Positions 13,381-17,500 of a stretch of 17,500 nt of DNA are shown one piece after another. The position numbers and the translations under genes are program-made. The notes under the pieces were generated by a model. That model ran no database searches. It was not told the origin of the DNA and saw only the letters and a list, made by a program, of their open reading frames with translations. Source of the DNA: Glandiceps talaboti (Eukaryota > Hemichordata > Enteropneusta > Spengelidae). The stretch is from NCBI RefSeq assembly GCF_964340395.1, contig NC_135551.1, forward strand, positions 3,981,963-3,999,462. Reading direction: 5' to 3'. Every line of letters starts with the position of its first letter. Position 1 is the first letter of the stretch.

Positions 13381-15017
13381 CAGGTAAATGAAACCAGGTT
13401 TCTACACATCTCTGCCTTTGACACGACAACTGTGCTGACTACTGCTTTCTGTTTCGTACACGAACATTCCGCGACATTTTTCTGTTTTAATTTTCCCCTA
13501 ATAAAATCGTTGCCAACGAAACGTAAGCAGAGCGTGCCAAACTTTTGAAACACAAAAACATTTTTGAATAGCAGTGTGGAATTCACATAAATCAATTCCA
13601 AAATTCAACTACCCTGATACAATTCGAAGTATTCCTTCACAGCAGGTACAAACAAGTTTCACCTTCGCCTGCATTAATCAAACGACATTGACTGATTTGT
13701 ACTGGAAAGTCCAAGTTCAAGCAATGAAAATTGTATTTAACACAATGGGAAGTATAAAAATACAATGTGATCGCACACTTTCAAGGTGTGTAAAGAAAAC
13801 AAAGGTGTAATTAATCATTGTTGCCAGAAAAACAAAGCATTCAATGATATTTGAAGGTTTACCCATTACAGGTAAGGAATGTTGTCTCATCTTGTTAGAG
13901 TAACAATAACGAACAAAAACCCTGACAAGTTCTGACCACAAGCATTTCTTCCTTCCCATTAAACATCTCTTTAACCCGTCAATCTATCTCTGAATTTATG
14001 ACAGACGCTCACCTTCGCCGCACGACTACAAAACCATCGCAGTGTGTCACAGTGAGTCAAACAACTAGTAAAGGTAGATCTGAAAAAAAATCGATAAACG
14101 TGTAAGGGTGTCAAATGTCTCTCTACTCTGCAAAAAATGTAACAATCTGTGGTTTTGAGAAACTGTATGATGTATGGTGTACGTAATGATATTACAGTCA
14201 TCATTTGTGGTAAAATCTTGGCAACTTTGCATGGACCAGTCTCGAGGTGCGTCACGTGAAAACCTAGTAATAGTAATAGTATATTCATCCCAAGTAAATA
14301 TAACATAAGTTTCGGCAGTGGACAACTGAAAAGTGACAGGAAACATATATGAACATGCCTAAAACTTTGTTGAATTTGTTGAATATAATAATTGGAGAAG
14401 AGAAATGAAATACATGATGCATAGATGATTTTTTAAATCGAAATATTGAGATACACACAACATAACACAGGAAAGTTTATGATTTTGCACTGACCAAAAA
14501 ACCAGCTCTAACGACTATCTCGGATCAAGTTCAGGTTACTACTGAGTTCTGAGTCACTGAGTCACTTAGTGTGTGAACATTCCAGTAGGACTCTAAATTA
14601 ACTGTCGTCAATAAAAAGTATACCTTTCCCTGGATTTCACACATTCCACGAATCTTTACATTCCTAGCTATTATAAGGCACTCTATCACACCTGGTCTTG
14701 CAACATCATACTTCAATGGAATGTCTGTACACACAATTCAGTTATTTCAGTAAACAGAACTGAAATGTTTTTCTTGTAAAGTATTCTTTAACCGTTTCAT
14801 GTGACGAAAAGAAGAGTCAAAGAACATTTTCGTTGGAATGTAGTCGCCTGTGAGGAGACACACCACCGAAAGGTCAGTATAACGAGTATGTGATAAAGGG
14901 TGAGAACAATAGTTCAGTATATAATAAAAAACTAAATTCTCAAAGTTAGGACTTAGACCCCTCCCCCTTTTAACTAATTGGCCAAAATTGACAATTGTTT
15001 CAGTCTTTTATTGACAC
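13381..15017. other. spacer between IgSF genes 2 and 3
   Basis: No gene supported. The open frames (up to 111 codons on the minus strand at 13971-14306) have no recognisable domain and do not resemble the Ig proteins. Twin AP-1-like sites at 14550 are listed separately. Confidence 0.5.
14550..14564. promoter_or_regulatory. two adjacent AP-1 (TGAGTCA) sites
   Basis: TGAGTCA occurs at 14550-14556 and 14558-14564, one base apart, preceded by a half match TGAGTTC at 14543. Another AP-1 core (TGACTCA) lies at 15523-15529, about 360 bp upstream of gene 3. Single 7-bp matches are expected by chance in this window; the close pair is less so. An enhancer role is speculative. Confidence 0.3.
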
Positions 15018-15097
15018 TTCACCGTGCTGTTACTGCCATGCATTCACCGTGCTGTTACTGCCATGCATTTACCGTGCTGTTACTGCCATGCATTTAC
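15018..15097. repeat. 25-bp minisatellite, three copies
   Basis: The unit TTCACCGTGCTGTTACTGCC plus ATGCA starts at 15018, 15043 and 15068, followed by a 5-bp remnant to 15097. The copies are identical except that the third reads TTT for TTC at its start, so the array is young. The unit length is not a multiple of three, so a coding role is unlikely. Confidence 0.95.
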
Positions 15098-15883
15098 TAT
15101 TGTGAACATTCTTCCATTTATCAAGTTGATGACATTTATTTAGAAATATTTGTATTATGGGGGTACAAAACAGATCCCATTAAAATGTTGTACAATGAGA
15201 ACATGGTTCAACCCTCCCCCTCCCAAATTAAAAGAATTAAAATTTTTATCATAAATTGAACTATTAATCTTGCCCCTAACATTGTTGTCAATTTTAAACA
15301 AGAATTTGACGTTAATGTAGTTGAGTTGGTTTAGTTCTATACGACAAAGGGGAAACTGTATACAAACGGGTTGCATGAGTAGGCGTCGAAGTGTTTGGAA
15401 CACCGTTGACAGCCTGAGTACAGTCTAATCAAAATATTACAAACGCTTTTAAGAATATGATATGTTATAAGACAAACAAAGACGTCGACCGACAAAACAG
15501 ACAAAACTTGGACCAGTATCAATGACTCAGTTGTACACTACAAGACAATGTCAAGTTAAGGTGCACAGATGCCTTGAACTTCGGGCCATCCTCAAGTTCG
15601 CCGTTTATCATTGCAAACACACACAAGACAGCTTTTATTTGCTTTAATGGACCATCGTTCAACCGTACAGCATACGATTGTTATCATCATGGTATCTATG
15701 CCTTGTGTCCACTTTAGTTAATCTACAAATTCCACCACCAAACAATAGTAGATGCCAAGGAGGGACATGTGTATGACTTAGTCAGCACTTCAGTATAGTG
15801 AGTACCGATTGGCGCCTTACATCAAAATACGGGATAGTGCGAGTCCGGACCAATATACTTGTATTTTGACGAAGTGTCCTGTC
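15098..15883. other. spacer and 5' flank of IgSF gene 3
   Basis: No separate gene supported. A nine-codon ATG frame (15752-15781) ends in a TAG that is in frame with gene 3. From 15782 to the gene 3 ATG the frame is open without an ATG, and its last part reads as an Ig-like strand motif (see findings). Confidence 0.45.
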
Positions 15884-17029
15884 ATGTCAACCAAACTAGT
15901 CTTTTCGTGCTTATGTTTATTTGAAATTTGGGTTCCACTGGCTTTCCTGCTTCGAACTGACACACCCGTATCCCTGGCATTTTTAAAGGAACCGAACAAT
16001 GTAGAGATTGTCTTTGAACATGGCTCTACAAGGAGTATGATGGTTCTACTTGAATGTCAAGTTACCGGTCTACGAGTTAGTCAACACTCCGTGTCTTGGT
16101 ACAAAAACAACGTCCTCATCAGCGAAAATGGTGACATGTGTGAATACAATTCCCGTTACAGTGTACTCACCGATGAAACAAATCGAACCTTTCACTTAAA
16201 AATTCACCCCGTAAGTTTGCAGCACGTGTACTTCGACCGTGGTATTTATTGGTGCACTGTCGTGGATAAAAACCAACATACTGCAGTTATTCGTTCACGT
16301 ACAGCTTCAGTTGAAATTTATGTAACTCCACAGGAGGGGTCTCCAATGTGTCTCACTAGTTTGTCCACAAATACTGCAAGAGCTGGAGAAGCCGTTACAC
16401 TGACATGCCAGTCCACTGGAGGGTTACCTGGTGCATCTTTAGAACTGTACAACCAACACCATGACAGAATTAATGAAACTGTAATAGTTTCCAACCATAG
16501 TCGAACGACAATAGAGTATGTATGGTATCCATCAAATCACGAAACAGGTGAATTGTCGTTTATGTGTAGAATTGAACACCCAGCTTTTTATGTACCAGGA
16601 TATACAAGAAACGCATATTGTATTTTCGGTCCGTTTGATGTGCAATATCCACCTATTATCATACTGGAACCCAATAGTTATGATGTTACGATTGAAAATG
16701 AATCAGTTACGTTTACTTGCAGTTCAAATGCCAACCCAAGTGTTACCTTATATCGATGGGAATATTGCAAATCATTTTGTACCTCTACCATTGGTGAAAA
16801 TGTATTCCATGTCGAAGGACTAGGAATGAATTCCAACGGAAAACATAAAATAACATGCATGGGTGAAAACGGTATTGGTCAAGGACGAAGCACGAGTACA
16901 TTAACAGTAGGTGTGCCGATAGATATTGAGGTTAGCATCGGACTAAGATCTCAGCCGTCTAAACGTCTTATTTTACATGTCATCCTTTTATTACTGTCTC
17001 TAGAAGTGTTTGATGTGAACTTCCTTTGA
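15884..17029 (+). CDS. three-Ig-domain protein with hydrophobic, GPI-like C-terminus (IgSF gene 3)
   Basis: 381 residues from ATG 15884 (G at -3). The open frame reaches upstream to 15782 but has no earlier ATG, and this start gives a signal peptide (core about 5-23). Ig1 has C58, W72 and C124 (GIYWC). Ig2 has C175 and C228 (CRIEHP) with extra C156 and C246, but its core Trp is replaced by Leu188 (CTG 16445-16447). Ig3 has C279, W292 and C325 plus a CxxxC pair, C295/C299. Sequons are at N100, N197, N204 and N272. After Ig3 comes a short linker with RSQPSKR, then about 20 mostly hydrophobic residues ending at the stop, with no basic stop-transfer or cytoplasmic tail. This fits a GPI-attachment signal, an inferred alternative being a truncated membrane anchor. 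A GTAGGT just after Ig3 (about 16906) could be a splice donor to exons outside the window, so the 3' end is less certain than the rest. No AATAAA follows. Confidence 0.85.
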   Translation: MSTKLVFSCLCLFEIWVPLAFLLRTDTPVSLAFLKEPNNVEIVFEHGSTRSMMVLLECQVTGLRVSQHSVSWYKNNVLISENGDMCEYNSRYSVLTDETNRTFHLKIHPVSLQHVYFDRGIYWCTVVDKNQHTAVIRSRTASVEIYVTPQEGSPMCLTSLSTNTARAGEAVTLTCQSTGGLPGASLELYNQHHDRINETVIVSNHSRTTIEYVWYPSNHETGELSFMCRIEHPAFYVPGYTRNAYCIFGPFDVQYPPIIILEPNSYDVTIENESVTFTCSSNANPSVTLYRWEYCKSFCTSTIGENVFHVEGLGMNSNGKHKITCMGENGIGQGRSTSTLTVGVPIDIEVSIGLRSQPSKRLILHVILLLLSLEVFDVNFL

Positions 17030-17500
17030 CTGGGATAAGAGACTCTCAGTTCTCCCAGATTGACATCGATATTGTAACATATGAAAATGTTATCATACAA
17101 GTCGATGCGTCTGAAAATTGTACTTTGTGATTTATGTATGGGGGAAATGTCATTACAATCTTAGGACCGAAATGTCGTTTGGTACACCGTCAATCAAAGA
17201 ACCGCTTATTCGTATAATAGCGTGAATAGGAATTCCCCGGTACTTATTTAAAAACAACAACCTATCACCATAATATAAGCTTAGAGTAGTTAGTTAAAGA
17301 TGGATCGTGTCTCGCACATTCACCTTAGAGATCATTGCCGTTAATCCGATCAAGATATCCTGGTATGTAAGGTCAGAACTCAAGAAGCCATTTGGTAGAC
17401 ATTCAATGACTTAAATAGAAACTCACTGAAATAGTACACTTCAAATCTAGAGATTTCCTTAATTCTTAATACATTACGTGACTGAGTCCATAACTAATGG
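17030..17500. other. downstream flank, nothing recognised
   Basis: AT-rich, no open frame of note. No canonical AATAAA is visible, so the gene 3 3' end cannot be placed. GGAATTCCCC at 17229-17238 matches a kappa-B consensus on the minus strand but is probably chance. Confidence 0.5.

Noticed and set aside
15205-15215. GGTTCAACCCT resembling a tRNA B-box
   Set aside because: No A-box or cloverleaf can be formed around it.
15809-15883. Longer N-terminus for gene 3 starting at TTG 15809
   Set aside because: No ATG in this stretch, and it would bury the signal peptide 25 residues inside the protein. Kept only as a possible relic in the findings.
17229-17238. NF-kappa-B-like site GGGGAATTCC (minus strand) after gene 3
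   Set aside because: One or two matches to the degenerate consensus are expected by chance in this length, and it lies downstream of the gene.

Overview
This window looks like nuclear DNA of an animal, most likely an invertebrate. Three long open frames encode secreted or membrane immunoglobulin-superfamily (IgSF) proteins with signal peptides. They sit in long, AT-rich, gene-poor DNA with animal-type microsatellites: (AT)n, (CA)n, (TGAC)n, (ACAT)n and (GGT)n. Two of the three start codons lie in a good Kozak context and there is no sign of bacterial operon structure. I cannot name the species. TACATGTA-like words recur, as they do in amphioxus and several lophotrochozoans, but that is only a hint.

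Layout: 1-4676 holds no gene I can support, but contains a perfect hairpin flanked by direct repeats (2779-2825) and a (TGAC)n microsatellite (2994-3068). IgSF gene 1 is at 4677-6416. A 4.2-kb AT-rich spacer follows, with a 99-bp (AT)n tract (8745-8843), a pair of equal-sized inverted-repeat units (9765-9873), and (ACAT)n and (CA)n tracts. IgSF gene 2 is at 10629-12119, with an AATAAA signal at 12495. A 3.8-kb spacer follows, with a (GGT)n tract, twin AP-1-like sites and a 25-bp x 3 minisatellite (15018-15097). IgSF gene 3 is at 15884-17029, and the last 470 bp look empty.

The three genes are on the same strand, head to tail, with starts about 5-6 kb apart. They are clear paralogues with the same ectodomain: signal peptide, a V-like Ig domain, a C2-like Ig domain with two extra flanking cysteines, and an I-set-like third Ig domain. 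Each ectodomain is read without a break through all three Ig domains, which is unusual for animal IgSF genes. They differ sharply after the third domain. Gene 1 has a transmembrane helix and a 154-residue tail with a threefold 11-residue repeat. Gene 2 has a transmembrane helix and a shorter tail with an ITIM-like/Grb2-like tyrosine site and a PDZ-ligand-like C-terminus. Gene 3 ends in a short hydrophobic segment without a cytoplasmic tail, suggesting a GPI anchor. One recognition module joined to three membrane outputs is the most interesting feature here. It suggests a lineage-specific family of cell-surface recognition or immune/adhesion receptors, but function is inference only.
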